From Nocardiopsis endophytica (GTDB lineage: Bacteria > Actinomycetota > Actinomycetes > Streptosporangiales > Streptosporangiaceae): a stretch of 64,000 nucleotides of DNA. The notes below the pieces were generated by a model. That model was not told the origin of the DNA, ran no database searches, and was given only the letters and a program-made list of their open reading frames with translations. The stretch spans positions 97,128 to 161,127 of the forward strand of contig NZ_JAQFWQ010000001.1 in the NCBI RefSeq assembly GCF_027706725.1, given 5' to 3'. The position numbers and the translations under genes were made by a program. Shown in pieces: positions 1-8,172 of the stretch. The first letter of the stretch is position 1, and every line of letters starts with the position of its first letter.

Positions 1-2
1 TC

Positions 3-740
3 GAGCTGATCCGCGAAGGGGCGGCCGACCGGATGGTCGCCGGGGCCGCCGACGCGCCCATCTCCCCCATCACGGTGGCCTGCTTCGACGCCATCAAGGC
101 CACCACGCCGCGCAACGACGACGCCGAGCACGCTTCCCGGCCCTTCGACGGCACCCGCAACGGTTTCGTGCTCGGCGAGGGCGCCGCGGTGTTCGTGCTG
201 GAGGAGCGGGAGGCCGCACGGCGGCGGCGGGCGCACGTCTACGCCGAGGTCGCGGGCTTCGCCACCCGGTGCAACGCCTTCCACATGACGGGGCTGCGGC
301 CCGACGGGCGGGAGATGGCCGAGGCCATCCGCACCGCGCTGGACGAGGCGCGGTGCGACCCCTCCGACATCGACTACATCAACGCGCACGGGTCGGGCAC
401 CAAGCAGAACGACCGGCACGAGACCGCCGCCTTCAAGCGCAGCCTCGGCGAGCACGCCCGCCGGACCCCGGTCAGCTCCATCAAGTCGATGGTGGGGCAC
501 TCGCTGGGCGCCATCGGCTCCATCGAGATCGCCGCCTCGGTGCTGGCCATGGAGCACGACGTGGTCCCCCCGACGGCCAACCTGACCGTCCCCGACCCCG
601 AGTGCGACCTGGACTACGTGCCGCTGACCGCGCGCGAGCACCGCACCGACACGGTGCTGACCGTGGGCAGCGGGTTCGGCGGGTTCCAGAGCGCGATGGT
701 GCTGACGTCCAAGGGTGCGACGGAGAGGGAGGCCGCGTGA
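3..740 (+). CDS. Type II PKS ketosynthase alpha (KS-alpha), 5' end cut off by window
   Basis: This is the C-terminal 245 residues or so of a beta-ketoacyl synthase; the reading frame is open from base 3, so the start and the active-site Cys lie outside the window. The two catalytic His motifs are visible, NAHGSGT and the later MVGHSLGA, with the glycine-rich [15 protein letters not shown] block between the halves. Together with the next gene it would form the KS-CLF heterodimer that extends malonyl units on an acyl carrier protein in aromatic polyketide synthesis. Its TGA overlaps the GTG of the chain-length factor (GTGA, 4 bases), the usual translational coupling of KS-alpha and KS-beta. A FabF of fatty acid synthesis is unlikely because of that tandem arrangement. 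Confidence 0.93.
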   Translation, partial: ELIREGAADRMVAGAADAPISPITVACFDAIKATTPRNDDAEHASRPFDGTRNGFVLGEGAAVFVLEEREAARRRRAHVYAEVAGFATRCNAFHMTGLRPDGREMAEAIRTALDEARCDPSDIDYINAHGSGTKQNDRHETAAFKRSLGEHARRTPVSSIKSMVGHSLGAIGSIEIAASVLAMEHDVVPPTANLTVPDPECDLDYVPLTAREHRTDTVLTVGSGFGGFQSAMVLTSKGATEREAA

Positions 741-1975
741 GCGGGGTGGTGGTGACCGGGATGGGGGTCGCGGCCCCCAACGGGCTCGGCCTCGCCGAGT
801 ACTGGAGGGCGACGCTGGCCGGGCGCAGCGGCATCGGCCCCGTCCGCCGGTTCGACGCCGGGCGGTACCCGGCGCACCTGGCGGGGGAGGTGCCCGGCTT
901 CGTCGCCGAGGACCTGCTGCCCGCCCGGCTGCTGCCGCAGACCGACCACATGACCCGGCTGGCGCTGGTGGCCGCGGACTGGGCGCTGGCCGACGCCGGG
1001 GTGGAGCCGGGGGACGTCCCCGAGTTCGACATGGGCGTGACCACCGCCTCCTCGGCCGGCGGGTTCGAGTTCGGCCAGCGGGAGCTGCAGAACCTGTGGA
1101 GCAAGGGCGGGCGGTACGTCAGCGCCTTCCAGTCCTTCGCCTGGTTCTACGCGGTCAACACCGGCCAGATCTCCATCCGGCACGGCATGCGCGGTCCGAG
1201 CGGGGTGGTCGTCAGCGACCAGGCCGGCGGACTGGACGCGCTGGCCCAGGCGCGGCGGCAGATCCGCAAGGGCAGCCGCCTGATCGTCTCCGGCGGGGTG
1301 GACGGGTCCATCTGCCCCTGGGGGTGGGTGGCCCAGCTCGCCGGGGGGCGGCTCAGCACCGCCGACGACCCCGACCGCGCCTACCTGCCGTTCGACGCCC
1401 GCGCCGCCGGGCACGTGTCGGGCGAGGGCGGGGCGCTGCTCGTGCTGGAGGACGCCGACGCGGCCCGCGAGCGCGGCGCGCCCACGGTCTACGGCGAGTT
1501 CGCCGGGTACGGGGCCACCTTCGACCCCGCCCCCGGCAGCGGCAGGCCGCCGGGGCTGGAGCGGGCGATCTGGACGGCGCTGGACGACGCCTTCGTCCAC
1601 CCGGACGAGGTGGACGCCGTCTTCGCCGACGCGGCGGCCGTGCCCGAGCTGGACCGGGTCGAGGCCGAGGCGATCGACGCGGTCTTCGGCCGCGGGGCGG
1701 TGCCGGTCACCGCCCCCAAGACGATGACCGGACGGCTCAACGCCGGGGCGGCCTCGCTGGACGTGACGGCCGCGCTGCTGTCCATCCGGGACGGGGTGAT
1801 CCCGCCCACCGCCAACGTCGCCCCCGCGCCCGACTACGGGCTCGACCTGGTCACCGGCGACCCGCGGCCGGGGCGGGTCGGCGTCGCGGTGGTCCTGGCG
1901 CGCGGGCAGGGCGGATTCAACTCCGCGGCCGTGGTCCGCGCACCGTGGGCGGCGGCCCCGGCGGCGGCCGCCTAG
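737..1975 (+). CDS. Type II PKS chain-length factor (KS-beta/CLF)
   Basis: This 412-residue thiolase-fold protein starts [20 protein letters not shown] and is the expected length for a chain-length factor. The catalytic Cys of ketosynthases is replaced by Gln162 in [10 protein letters not shown], the hallmark of KS-beta, which decarboxylates malonyl-ACP and sets polyketide length by dimerising with KS-alpha. The second His motif is also lost: the position of NAHGSGT reads [11 protein letters not shown]. The GTG start lies within the stop of KS-alpha. No acyl carrier protein gene follows, although it is the usual next gene; instead a hairpin and an oppositely oriented gene come next, so this is the 3' end of the transcription unit. 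Confidence 0.95.
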   Translation: MSGVVVTGMGVAAPNGLGLAEYWRATLAGRSGIGPVRRFDAGRYPAHLAGEVPGFVAEDLLPARLLPQTDHMTRLALVAADWALADAGVEPGDVPEFDMGVTTASSAGGFEFGQRELQNLWSKGGRYVSAFQSFAWFYAVNTGQISIRHGMRGPSGVVVSDQAGGLDALAQARRQIRKGSRLIVSGGVDGSICPWGWVAQLAGGRLSTADDPDRAYLPFDARAAGHVSGEGGALLVLEDADAARERGAPTVYGEFAGYGATFDPAPGSGRPPGLERAIWTALDDAFVHPDEVDAVFADAAAVPELDRVEAEAIDAVFGRGAVPVTAPKTMTGRLNAGAASLDVTAALLSIRDGVIPPTANVAPAPDYGLDLVTGDPRPGRVGVAVVLARGQGGFNSAAVVRAPWAAAPAAAA

Positions 1976-1994
1976 GAGCGCACCGCCCCGACAC

Positions 1995-2024
1995 GAAGGC
2001 GGGGTCCGGCGGGGCCCCGCCTTC
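1995..2024. terminator. Hairpin after the KS/CLF operon
   Basis: GAAGGCGGGG and CCCCGCCTTC form a perfect 10-bp stem around a 10-base loop, 19 bases past the CLF stop and before the convergent gene that ends at 2059. There is no T-run, as is common in high-GC actinomycetes. It probably serves both converging transcripts. Confidence 0.6.
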
Positions 2025-2058
2025 GGCGGGGTCACGGCGGACGTCGATGGCCTGGGGG

Positions 2059-2406
2059 TCACGCATCCGGAGTGAAGAGGATCAGGCTGAGCAGGGTGAC
2101 CGCCGGTACGCCGACGAGGGCCGCCCAAGGGACCCATGCGCGCCGCCGGGCCAGGACCCAGGCGGCACCGGTGGCGGCGGCCAGGAGGGCCGCCGTCGCC
2201 GCGAGCGCATAGGTGGGGAGCATGCTGTGGTCGCCGCGTTCCAGGGCCTGGTCGCACTGCGCACGGGCCAGCTCGGTCAGGGTCATGGCGCACTCGGACG
2301 GTTCGCTGACGAGGACCGCGACGAACAGCAGCCATAGGGCGGCGACGATCGCCAGCAGTGTGGCGGCGATGAGCACGGTAACCCGGAGCCATGGGAGGGG
2401 GGCCAT
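2059..2406 (-). CDS. Small membrane protein, unknown function
   Basis: A 115-residue protein with about three predicted membrane segments (roughly residues 8-30, 65-85 and 92-110) and a short extracytoplasmic-looking loop with two Cys (SEPSECAMTLTELARAQCDQ). I do not recognise a family. It lies 39 bases downstream of the FAD oxidoreductase gene on the same strand, so it is probably the last gene of that operon. The ATG is preceded by a short purine-rich stretch. The reading frame is plausible from its hydrophobic pattern and position, but no motif fixes a function. Confidence 0.6.
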   Translation of the reverse strand: MAPLPWLRVTVLIAATLLAIVAALWLLFVAVLVSEPSECAMTLTELARAQCDQALERGDHSMLPTYALAATAALLAAATGAAWVLARRRAWVPWAALVGVPAVTLLSLILFTPDA

Positions 2407-2445
2407 GGAGGCGAGCGTAGCGGGGGACCGGCGGGGCGGAAGGGG

Positions 2446-3561
2446 TCAGTCCCTCGGGGCGGCCAGGGCGAAGGCGGGGTCCGGGGCGGTTCCGCCTTCG
2501 GCGAGGTCGGCGGTGAGGTCGCCGATCAGCGGGGCGTACTTCGCTCCGTGTCCTGAGCACGGGGAGCACACCACGGCCGGGCCCTTCCGGTCGAGGATGA
2601 ACTCCTCGTCGTCCGTGGAGGTGTACAGGCAGGTCGCCTCATTGAACGGCTCGGACTCCAGGCCGGGGAACCACTCGCGCACATACGCGGTGACGCGTTC
2701 GCGCGCGCGGGGGTCGACCGTTCCGCTCCTGGTGTCCGGGGTGACCGGTCCTCCCCGCGGGTCGAGGAACTCGGCGATCTTGCGCCCGTCGCCGGGGCCG
2801 CCGTCGCGTCCGCCCGCCAGGCTGTAGGTCAACGGGTCGCGGTGGTGGATCACGGTCGGGGCGTCGGCCGCCAGCGCGCGGCGCGGGAAGTGGAAGACCT
2901 GCTGCTGGGTGACGGTGAGCCGGGGCATCGGCACGACGCCCTCCAGCAGGCCGGACGCCCAGGCCCCCGCCGCCACCACGACCCTGTCGGCGCGCACGGT
3001 CCCTGAAGGCAGGGTGAGAACCGCGTGGTCGTCCTCGACGGAGATCCCCAGTACGGGGGTGTCCGGGTGGAACGTGCACCCGTCGCGGCGGGCCAGGCCG
3101 GTGAAGGCCGCCATGGCGGCGTCGGGGTCGACCGTCCCGGCTTCGGGATGGAACAGCACCCGCCCTTCGAAGCGCGCGCCCGGCCAGCGCGCCTCGGCCT
3201 CGGCCGGGGTCAGGGACTCGTAGGGGACCCCCTCGGCGTCCAAGGCGGCGGCGATGGCGCCGACGTCGGCGTTCCCGTGGTCGACGCCGCCGGTCATCCG
3301 CAGGAGCGCGGCGCCGGACTCGTCCTCGGCGGCGCGCCACAGGTCCATGGCGCGCCCGGTGAGGCGGACGTGCCGGGCGTCGGCGTAGGCGCGCCGCACG
3401 ACGCGTGCGCTGCCGTGCGAACTGCCGTGCCGGTGCCCCGGCCCGTGGCGCTCGAACAGGGCGACCGCGTGCCCGCGCCGCGCGAGCGCCCGCGCGGTGG
3501 CGGTCCCCATGAGCCCGGCACCGATCACGGCGACGCCGGTGTGCGGAGGTACTGCGTCCAT
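2446..3561 (-). CDS. FAD-dependent amine oxidase, monomeric sarcosine oxidase/MTOX family
   Basis: The 371-residue protein has an N-terminal Rossmann FAD motif (VIGAGLMGTATARALARRG, about residues 12-30), the family block HGSSHGSARVVRRAY, and a C-terminal SGHGAKYAPLIGDL. Cys311 in TCLYTSTDDEEF sits where monomeric sarcosine oxidase carries the Cys that binds FAD covalently (known for the family; inferred here). Such enzymes oxidise N-methyl or secondary amino acids to imines, releasing hydrogen peroxide; the substrate cannot be read from the sequence. The gene follows the DUF2000 gene by 43 bases and both lie divergent from an Lrp/AsnC regulator, which fits an amino-acid-derived substrate. 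AGGGAG precedes the ATG. Confidence 0.88.
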   Translation of the reverse strand: MDAVPPHTGVAVIGAGLMGTATARALARRGHAVALFERHGPGHRHGSSHGSARVVRRAYADARHVRLTGRAMDLWRAAEDESGAALLRMTGGVDHGNADVGAIAAALDAEGVPYESLTPAEAEARWPGARFEGRVLFHPEAGTVDPDAAMAAFTGLARRDGCTFHPDTPVLGISVEDDHAVLTLPSGTVRADRVVVAAGAWASGLLEGVVPMPRLTVTQQQVFHFPRRALAADAPTVIHHRDPLTYSLAGGRDGGPGDGRKIAEFLDPRGGPVTPDTRSGTVDPRARERVTAYVREWFPGLESEPFNEATCLYTSTDDEEFILDRKGPAVVCSPCSGHGAKYAPLIGDLTADLAEGGTAPDPAFALAAPRD

Positions 3562-3604
3562 GGCGCTCCCTCGATCGGAGGACAGGGCGGACCGGCCGCC
3601 GGGG

Positions 3605-4093
3605 TCAGGGCATCAGGGGCAGGCGGCCCACGAGCTTGTCGACCTTGTTGCGGGGGCCGACGATGCTCACCGCGGAGTAGGCCATCTCCTCCGCCGCGGT
3701 CCCCTTCACCGTATCCAGGTATTCGGCGTAGACCCGAGTGTGCTGTGCGGCCGCGGGCATGTCCGCGACGAAGCAGGTCGCGGCGGCGGCCGCCTTCGCG
3801 CGGACCGTGCGCAGGGTGTCGGCGTCGGCCGCCAGCACCGTGCACCCGGTCCACGGGAGCGCGGCGTGCTCGCTCCCTTCGGCGTCCACCGCCACCGTGC
3901 CGAGCAGGCCCCCGACCTCCGGAGAGGTCGCCGAGGCGACGCAGGCCACCGCGTTCGCGGCGCGGCCGGGCGGGAGCGCGGCGTCGACCACGACCACCCA
4001 CTTCAGGCGGAGCGACCGGGTCGGCAGGGCCAGGTCGACCTCCTCGGGCGCGAACCCGACGGCGCGCTCAGGGGCTGTACTTTCAACGGGCAT
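3605..4093 (-). CDS. DUF2000 family protein
   Basis: This 162-residue protein matches the DUF2000 pattern as I know it: LKWVVVVDAALPPGRAANAVACVA near residue 30 and a hydrophobic PWTGCTVLAADADTLRTVRAKA in the middle. No biochemical role is established for the family; its members often sit beside Lrp/AsnC regulators, as here. I chose the ATG at 4093 because AGGAGGGG lies 7 bases upstream; the longer open frame would run through the intergenic region and into the divergent regulator gene. It is the first gene of the operon with the amine oxidase. Confidence 0.82.
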   Translation of the reverse strand: MPVESTAPERAVGFAPEEVDLALPTRSLRLKWVVVVDAALPPGRAANAVACVASATSPEVGGLLGTVAVDAEGSEHAALPWTGCTVLAADADTLRTVRAKAAAAATCFVADMPAAAQHTRVYAEYLDTVKGTAAEEMAYSAVSIVGPRNKVDKLVGRLPLMP

Positions 4094-4146
4094 TTCGGTC
4101 CCCTCCTGGGCATCTGTCAGCTGGAACGCCGATGATGCTAGAAATG

Positions 4147-4176
4147 AATACGGGTCGACTTCAAGCGATCCGTATT
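4147..4176. promoter_or_regulatory. Inverted repeat, likely Lrp/AsnC operator
   Basis: AATACGG (4147-4153) and CCGTATT (4170-4176) form perfect 7-base arms 16 bases apart in the 110-base divergent promoter region between the DUF2000 gene and the Lrp-type regulator. It is AT-richer than its surroundings. By position it should control both genes; binding by the neighbouring regulator is inferred. Confidence 0.6.
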
Positions 4177-4203
4177 TAAATCGGCCAGGAGGGGGAGTCC
4201 GGC

Positions 4204-4668
4204 GTGTTGGACGAACTAGATCAGGCGATCCTGCGGGAACTGCAGTCGGATGCACGGCGGACCAACCGCGACGTCGCGGCGGCGGTGGGCGTATCGCCGA
4301 CCACGGCGCTGGACCGCACGCGGAGCCTGCGGGAGCGCGGGGTGATCCGCGGGGCGATCCTGGACGTGGACCTCGCCGCGCTCGGCCGCCCGGTCCAGGC
4401 GCTCATCGCGATCCGGGTGCGGCCCCCGTCGCGGCGGAACATCGAGGACTTCCGCAACTGGGCCGCGGCGCTCCCCGAGACCCTGGACGTGTACGTGACC
4501 TCCGGGGGTGAGGACTTCATCCTCCACGTGGCCGTCCCGGACAACCAGGGGCTGTACGCGTTCGTGATCGACCGCCTGACCCAGCGCCCGGAGGTGGCCG
4601 ACGTGCGCACCTCGGTCGTCTACGAACACCTGCGCAACACCGGGATCACCCCCGCCTCGGAGGAGTGA
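4204..4668 (+). CDS. Lrp/AsnC family transcriptional regulator
   Basis: A 154-residue protein with the standard Lrp layout: N-terminal helix-turn-helix (LDELDQAILRELQSDARRTNRDVAAAVGVSPTTALDRTRSLRERG broken over residues 2-46) and a C-terminal RAM ligand-binding domain from about residue 65 to 145 with SGGEDFILHVAVPD. Such proteins sense amino acids as multimers. The GTG start follows the sequence AGGAGGGGGAG. Divergent from the DUF2000/amine oxidase operon, it probably regulates that operon and itself through the inverted repeat at 4147-4176. Its 3' end overlaps the converging monooxygenase gene by 23 bases. Confidence 0.93.
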   Translation: MLDELDQAILRELQSDARRTNRDVAAAVGVSPTTALDRTRSLRERGVIRGAILDVDLAALGRPVQALIAIRVRPPSRRNIEDFRNWAAALPETLDVYVTSGGEDFILHVAVPDNQGLYAFVIDRLTQRPEVADVRTSVVYEHLRNTGITPASEE

Positions 4669-5944
4669 ACGGCCCCCGTTCCGGGTCGGGGGCCGCCACC
4701 CTCAACGGCGCCAGCGGTCCGGTCAGGTGCTCGGGCCGCAGCCCGATGCCGACGAGGCGGCCCATCAGGTGGGGGAACCCCTTCCAGCGGTTCAGCGTGC
4801 GGATCGGCTGCGGCGTGCGGAGCGGCGGCAGGTCCCGCCGTGCTCCGACGGAGCCGGAGGGGACGACCCTCTTCTCCGCCTGCTTCTGCGCCGCCTGGGT
4901 CAGGACCGTCGGCCACCACCGGCGCCGCTGGACGCGTGCGAGGTCGCGCGGCCGTGCCTCCCCGCGCCGCAGCGCCGGCACCAGAATGCGCGCCGCCGCC
5001 ACGGCGTCCTGGACCGCCAGGTTGATGCCGACCCCGGCGATCGGGGACATCGCGTGCGCGGCGTCGCCGATCAGCAGCACCCCCGGTGCCCACCAGCGGC
5101 GCAGGCGGTCGATGCGGACCTGCAGGACCGCGACGTCCTCGGCTCGGACGGTCGCCGCCCGCTCCTTGAGGCCCGGGACCGACCGGGCGAGCGCCCGCCG
5201 GATCCACGCGGCGTCCTGCGCCAGGGCCGCCTCCGCCTCGCCCTTGCCGATGATCAGTGCGATCTGCCAGTAGTCGCCGCGGTCGATCATCACGACCCCG
5301 CCCGAGGAGCCGAAGTGCAGCCGGGAGCCCTCGGGGTCGCCGTCCGCCCGGGGAAGACGCAGGTACAGGCAGTCGTGCGGGGCGGCCCCGGAGCGCGGAG
5401 CCGCCCCGAGCAGCCGCCGCACCGTCGAGTGGCGCCCGTCGGTCCCGACGACCAGGGCGGCCCGCAGCTCGTGCGTGTCCCCGGTGTCGCGGTCGAGGTA
5501 GCGCACCCCGCACACGCGCCCGTCATCCCGCCGGATCAGGCCGGTGACCTCGGCGGAGCGGGCGAGGTGGAAGTGCGGTGAGGCGTCGGCCGCGTCGGCC
5601 AGCAGGGTGAGCAGGTCCCACTGCGGCACGAGGGCGATGTGCCGGTGGCGGCCGGGCAGGCGGTCGAAGGCCACCGTCACCGACCCCTCGTCGAAGTGCA
5701 TCCGCAGGTGGGGCTCGCGCCTGTGGGGGAGCGCCGCGAAGCGTTCGCCCAGGCCGAGCTCGTCGAGCAGGGCGAGGGTGGAGGCGTGCACCGTGTCGCC
5801 GCGGAAGTCGCGCAGGAAGTCGGGGTGCTTCTCCAGGACCGCCACGTCGATGCCGGAGCGGGCGAGCAGGAGCCCGAGGACCGTCCCGGCCGGGCCGCCG
5901 CCCGCGATGACGCAGGTCGTCGATGTCTTCGTGATCGAACCCAT
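4646..5944 (-). CDS. FAD-dependent aromatic-type monooxygenase
   Basis: A 432-residue flavoprotein monooxygenase of the p-hydroxybenzoate hydroxylase fold. The FAD motif GGGPAGTVLGLLLARSG is near residues 12-28, the DG motif is in VVGTDGRHSTVRRLL, and the GD motif that contacts the flavin ribityl chain is GDAAHAMSPIAGVGINLAVQDA near residue 290. These enzymes hydroxylate or epoxidise aromatic or conjugated substrates with NAD(P)H. The ATG at 5944 follows GGAGGG at suitable spacing; an ATG at 5956 is possible. It is divergent from a TetR regulator with two operators between. A tailoring role for the polyketide pair at the window's left end is conceivable but unproven. Confidence 0.9.
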   Translation of the reverse strand: MGSITKTSTTCVIAGGGPAGTVLGLLLARSGIDVAVLEKHPDFLRDFRGDTVHASTLALLDELGLGERFAALPHRREPHLRMHFDEGSVTVAFDRLPGRHRHIALVPQWDLLTLLADAADASPHFHLARSAEVTGLIRRDDGRVCGVRYLDRDTGDTHELRAALVVGTDGRHSTVRRLLGAAPRSGAAPHDCLYLRLPRADGDPEGSRLHFGSSGGVVMIDRGDYWQIALIIGKGEAEAALAQDAAWIRRALARSVPGLKERAATVRAEDVAVLQVRIDRLRRWWAPGVLLIGDAAHAMSPIAGVGINLAVQDAVAAARILVPALRRGEARPRDLARVQRRRWWPTVLTQAAQKQAEKRVVPSGSVGARRDLPPLRTPQPIRTLNRWKGFPHLMGRLVGIGLRPEHLTGPLAPLRVAAPDPERGPFTPPRRG

Positions 5945-5959
5945 GTGACCCTCCATGGA

Positions 5960-5984
5960 TAAACGGGGAATCATTCCCCACTTA
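5960..5984. promoter_or_regulatory. TetR-type operator, copy 1 (perfect palindrome)
   Basis: The 25-base site reads TAA-N2-GGGGAAT-N-ATTCCCC-N2-TTA, symmetric about C5972. It lies just upstream of the monooxygenase start codon, so bound repressor would block that promoter. A second copy starts 40 bases on. Confidence 0.75.
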
Positions 5985-5999
5985 CTCCGCACGCTAGCA

Positions 6000-6024
6000 T
6001 AAGCGGGGAATCTGTCCACGGTTA
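6000..6024. promoter_or_regulatory. TetR-type operator, copy 2 (degenerate right half)
   Basis: The same layout as copy 1, TAA-N2-GGGGAAT-N-TGTCCAC-N2-TTA, with an intact left half and a diverged right half. It lies 18 bases upstream of the TetR start codon, fitting autoregulation with weaker affinity than copy 1. Confidence 0.7.
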
Positions 6025-6042
6025 TTCGGGAGGCACGGAGGG

Positions 6043-6675
6043 ATGCGCGCCGACGCACGCCGGAACAGGGAGCGGATCATCGCCGCCGCACGCGACCTGG
6101 TCCTGGAGCAGGGGCCCGAGGTGCCGCTCGACCAGGTCGCCGAACGCGCGGGGGTCGGCAACGCCACGCTCTACCGGCACTTCCCGGCCCGCCTCCCGCT
6201 GCTCCGCAGCGTGGTCATCACCGACATGGCGGCCGTGGCCGACCTCGCGGAGGAGGCGCTGCGATCGGACGCCCCGGCGGGCTCCGCCCTCAGGGCGTTC
6301 GCCGCGAGGACCGTCGAGGGCCAAAGGGTCGCCATGCTGCCGATCCTCGGCGGGTACATGGAGGGCGGCCCGGATTACGCCGAGGTCCGCGCCCGGCTGG
6401 GCGAGGCGCTCGACACCCTCTTGGCGAGGGCGCGCGAGCAGGGGGAGCTGCGCGGCGACGTCAGCGCGGCCGACCTCGTCCTCTTCCTGGCCGTGCTGAC
6501 CCGGCCCCTTCCCGCGGTCTCCGACGGCCTCGGCTCGGCCGTACGCGCGCGCATGCTGAGCTCCCTGATGGACGGCCTGCGCCCCGAGGGCTCCACCCCG
6601 TTGCCCGGGGAGCCCGTCGGTGTCGGGGGGATCAGTGCCGGACTGGTCGCTCCGGGGGGCGGCCGGGAGGGGTGA
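6043..6675 (+). CDS. TetR family transcriptional regulator
   Basis: A 210-residue regulator with an N-terminal TetR helix-turn-helix (LDQVAERAGVGNATLYRHF, about residues 27-45) and a variable helical ligand-binding domain ending in a proline/glycine-rich tail. It is divergent from the FAD monooxygenase, and the intergenic region holds two 25-base operators, so it most likely represses the monooxygenase and itself until a small ligand, perhaps the monooxygenase substrate, binds. The ATG follows GGAGGCACGGAGGG. The last 44 bases overlap the converging LysR gene. Confidence 0.93.
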   Translation: MRADARRNRERIIAAARDLVLEQGPEVPLDQVAERAGVGNATLYRHFPARLPLLRSVVITDMAAVADLAEEALRSDAPAGSALRAFAARTVEGQRVAMLPILGGYMEGGPDYAEVRARLGEALDTLLARAREQGELRGDVSAADLVLFLAVLTRPLPAVSDGLGSAVRARMLSSLMDGLRPEGSTPLPGEPVGVGGISAGLVAPGGGREG

Positions 6676-7477
6676 CCAGGTCCTGGGCCGCTTCGGTGAA
6701 GGCGCGGACGCGTGCGCTCGCCGAGGAGGTGTGCCACAGGAGGTGCGTCTCCACCGGCGGCGCGTCTTCGACGTGTACATAAGCGACGTCCGGGCGGGCG
6801 TGGTACCGGCGGGCGCTGGCCCCGACGGGCAGTACGCCCCGCCCCGCGCCCACCTGGGTCAGGGCCTCGGGGGTGGTCAGGGAGGACGTCGTCAGGACCG
6901 TCGCGTCCTCCAGGTCGGCGGAGCGGAGGGCGTCCGCGCGCGCGAGCGGGTGCCCCGCGGGGACGGCGACGAAGCGTGCCTCGCTGACCAGGACGGCGCT
7001 CGCCGAGAGCCTTTCCGGCACGGCCCCCGCCCTCTCCGCCATCGCGACCTCCGCCGCGCCGTCGCGGAGCAGGGCGGGGACCTCGTCCGGGCGCGCCTCG
7101 CGCAAGTGGACCGCGCACTCGGGGTGCCGCTCGCCGAAGAGTTCGGCCACCCCGGTGAGAAGGAGGCCGTGCTGGGGTTCGGTGAAGCACACCCGCAGCT
7201 CCCCGGAGTAGCCCCTGCCCGCCTCCACCGCCCTGGCGACGGCCTCCCCGATCGCCTCCCAGTGCGGCCGCAGGTCGTCCCGCAGCGCGCGCCCGGCGGG
7301 GGAGAGCTCCACGCGGCGGCTCGTGCGGTCGAACAGGGGCACGCCGACGCGGCGTTCGAGCGCGCGGACGGTCTGCCTGACCCGGGACGTCGACACGCGC
7401 AGCCGTTCGGCGGTCCGGCCGAAGTGCAGCTCCTCGCAGAGCGTGAGGAAGGTGTCCAGCTCGTGCCGCTCCAGCAT
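6632..7477 (-). CDS. LysR family transcriptional regulator
   Basis: A 281-residue LysR regulator: a winged helix-turn-helix at the N-terminus (LHFGRTAERLRVSTSRVRQTVRALERRVGVPLF broken over about residues 18-50) and a periplasmic-binding-like co-inducer domain from about residue 90. GGAGGAGCGGC precedes the ATG. It is divergent from the NTF2-like gene at 7623, with paired CGATCGTTG sites between them, so it is the likely regulator of that gene. It converges with and overlaps the TetR gene. Confidence 0.93.
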   Translation of the reverse strand: MLERHELDTFLTLCEELHFGRTAERLRVSTSRVRQTVRALERRVGVPLFDRTSRRVELSPAGRALRDDLRPHWEAIGEAVARAVEAGRGYSGELRVCFTEPQHGLLLTGVAELFGERHPECAVHLREARPDEVPALLRDGAAEVAMAERAGAVPERLSASAVLVSEARFVAVPAGHPLARADALRSADLEDATVLTTSSLTTPEALTQVGAGRGVLPVGASARRYHARPDVAYVHVEDAPPVETHLLWHTSSASARVRAFTEAAQDLVTPPGRPPERPVRH

Positions 7478-7498
7478 GCCGCTCCTCCGGTGCTCCCC

Positions 7499-7528
7499 CG
7501 ATCGTTGAGCCCTGCTTCACGATCGTTG
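7499..7528. promoter_or_regulatory. Paired CGATCGTTG direct repeats, likely LysR sites
   Basis: CGATCGTTG occurs at 7499-7507 and 7520-7528, exactly 21 bases apart (two DNA turns), within the divergent LysR/NTF2-like promoter region. Each contains the palindromic core CGATCG. The spacing on one face of the helix is what a LysR tetramer would use; binding is inferred. Confidence 0.5.
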
Positions 7529-7622
7529 CACATATCGGCGTTGTTCCGGGGACGCGCGCACCGGAGCCTTGAGGAGGCAGAGGCAACGGACCGGAGACGA
7601 CGGCAAGAGGCGGAGCGCACCC

Positions 7623-8117
7623 ATGAACGCACCCATGAACGCGACCACTGGACACGACCCTGTCGCCCGTGACCTGAAGGACCGCACCGAGGCCGCGGAC
7701 GCGCTGTACCGCTTCGCCCTCGGCCAGGACCTCAAGGACCGGGAGCTCCTCGCTTCGGCCTTCGCAGAGGACGCCGAACTCGACTTCCGCCCGGCGGCGG
7801 CGAAGTGGGGAGCGCACCCGCCGGTGATGACGGGCCGGTGGGCCATCACCGACACCATCCTGAAGATGTTCACCGGCCGCGTGGACACCACCCACCAGGT
7901 CGCCAATCCGCGCGTCGCCGTGGAGGGCGACACCGCCCGGATGACGGCCCTCGTGGAGGCCCAGCACCTGCTCTCCGACGACCACACGGTGTTCGCGCTG
8001 CTGAAGAACCACTACGAGGTCGACCTGGTCCGGGACGGGGACCGCTGGGCGGTCCGCCGGATGCGGATCGAGAACGCCTGGTACACGGGCGACCCCACGG
8101 CGATCTTCGGCGCGTGA
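7623..8117 (+). CDS. NTF2-like/SnoaL-like fold protein
   Basis: A 164-residue protein with the SnoaL/NTF2-like cone-fold pattern: an early helix (DRTEAADALYRFALGQDLKDRELLASAFAEDAELDF), the VMTGRWAITDTILKMFTGR block and beta strands ending VRRMRIENAWYTGDP. Members include polyketide cyclases, dehydratases and many proteins of unknown activity. The ATG at 7623 was chosen because GGAG lies 9 bases upstream; an ATG at 7635 is also possible, and the open frame extends upstream without a better site. It is divergent from the LysR regulator. It may be an enzyme of small-molecule metabolism; nothing fixes the substrate. Confidence 0.8.
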   Translation: MNAPMNATTGHDPVARDLKDRTEAADALYRFALGQDLKDRELLASAFAEDAELDFRPAAAKWGAHPPVMTGRWAITDTILKMFTGRVDTTHQVANPRVAVEGDTARMTALVEAQHLLSDDHTVFALLKNHYEVDLVRDGDRWAVRRMRIENAWYTGDPTAIFGA

Positions 8118-8172
8118 CTGGGATGGCGGGAAGAGGGGCCGACCGGGGTCGGCCCCATCCGCCTCATCCGCC

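Noticed and set aside
737..1975. FabF of fatty acid synthesis
   Set aside because: Gln replaces the active-site Cys and a His motif is lost, which fits a chain-length factor only.
614..2569. 651-residue open frame on the reverse strand
   Set aside because: It runs antisense through the chain-length factor and two other genes, has no domain and arises from high GC third positions.
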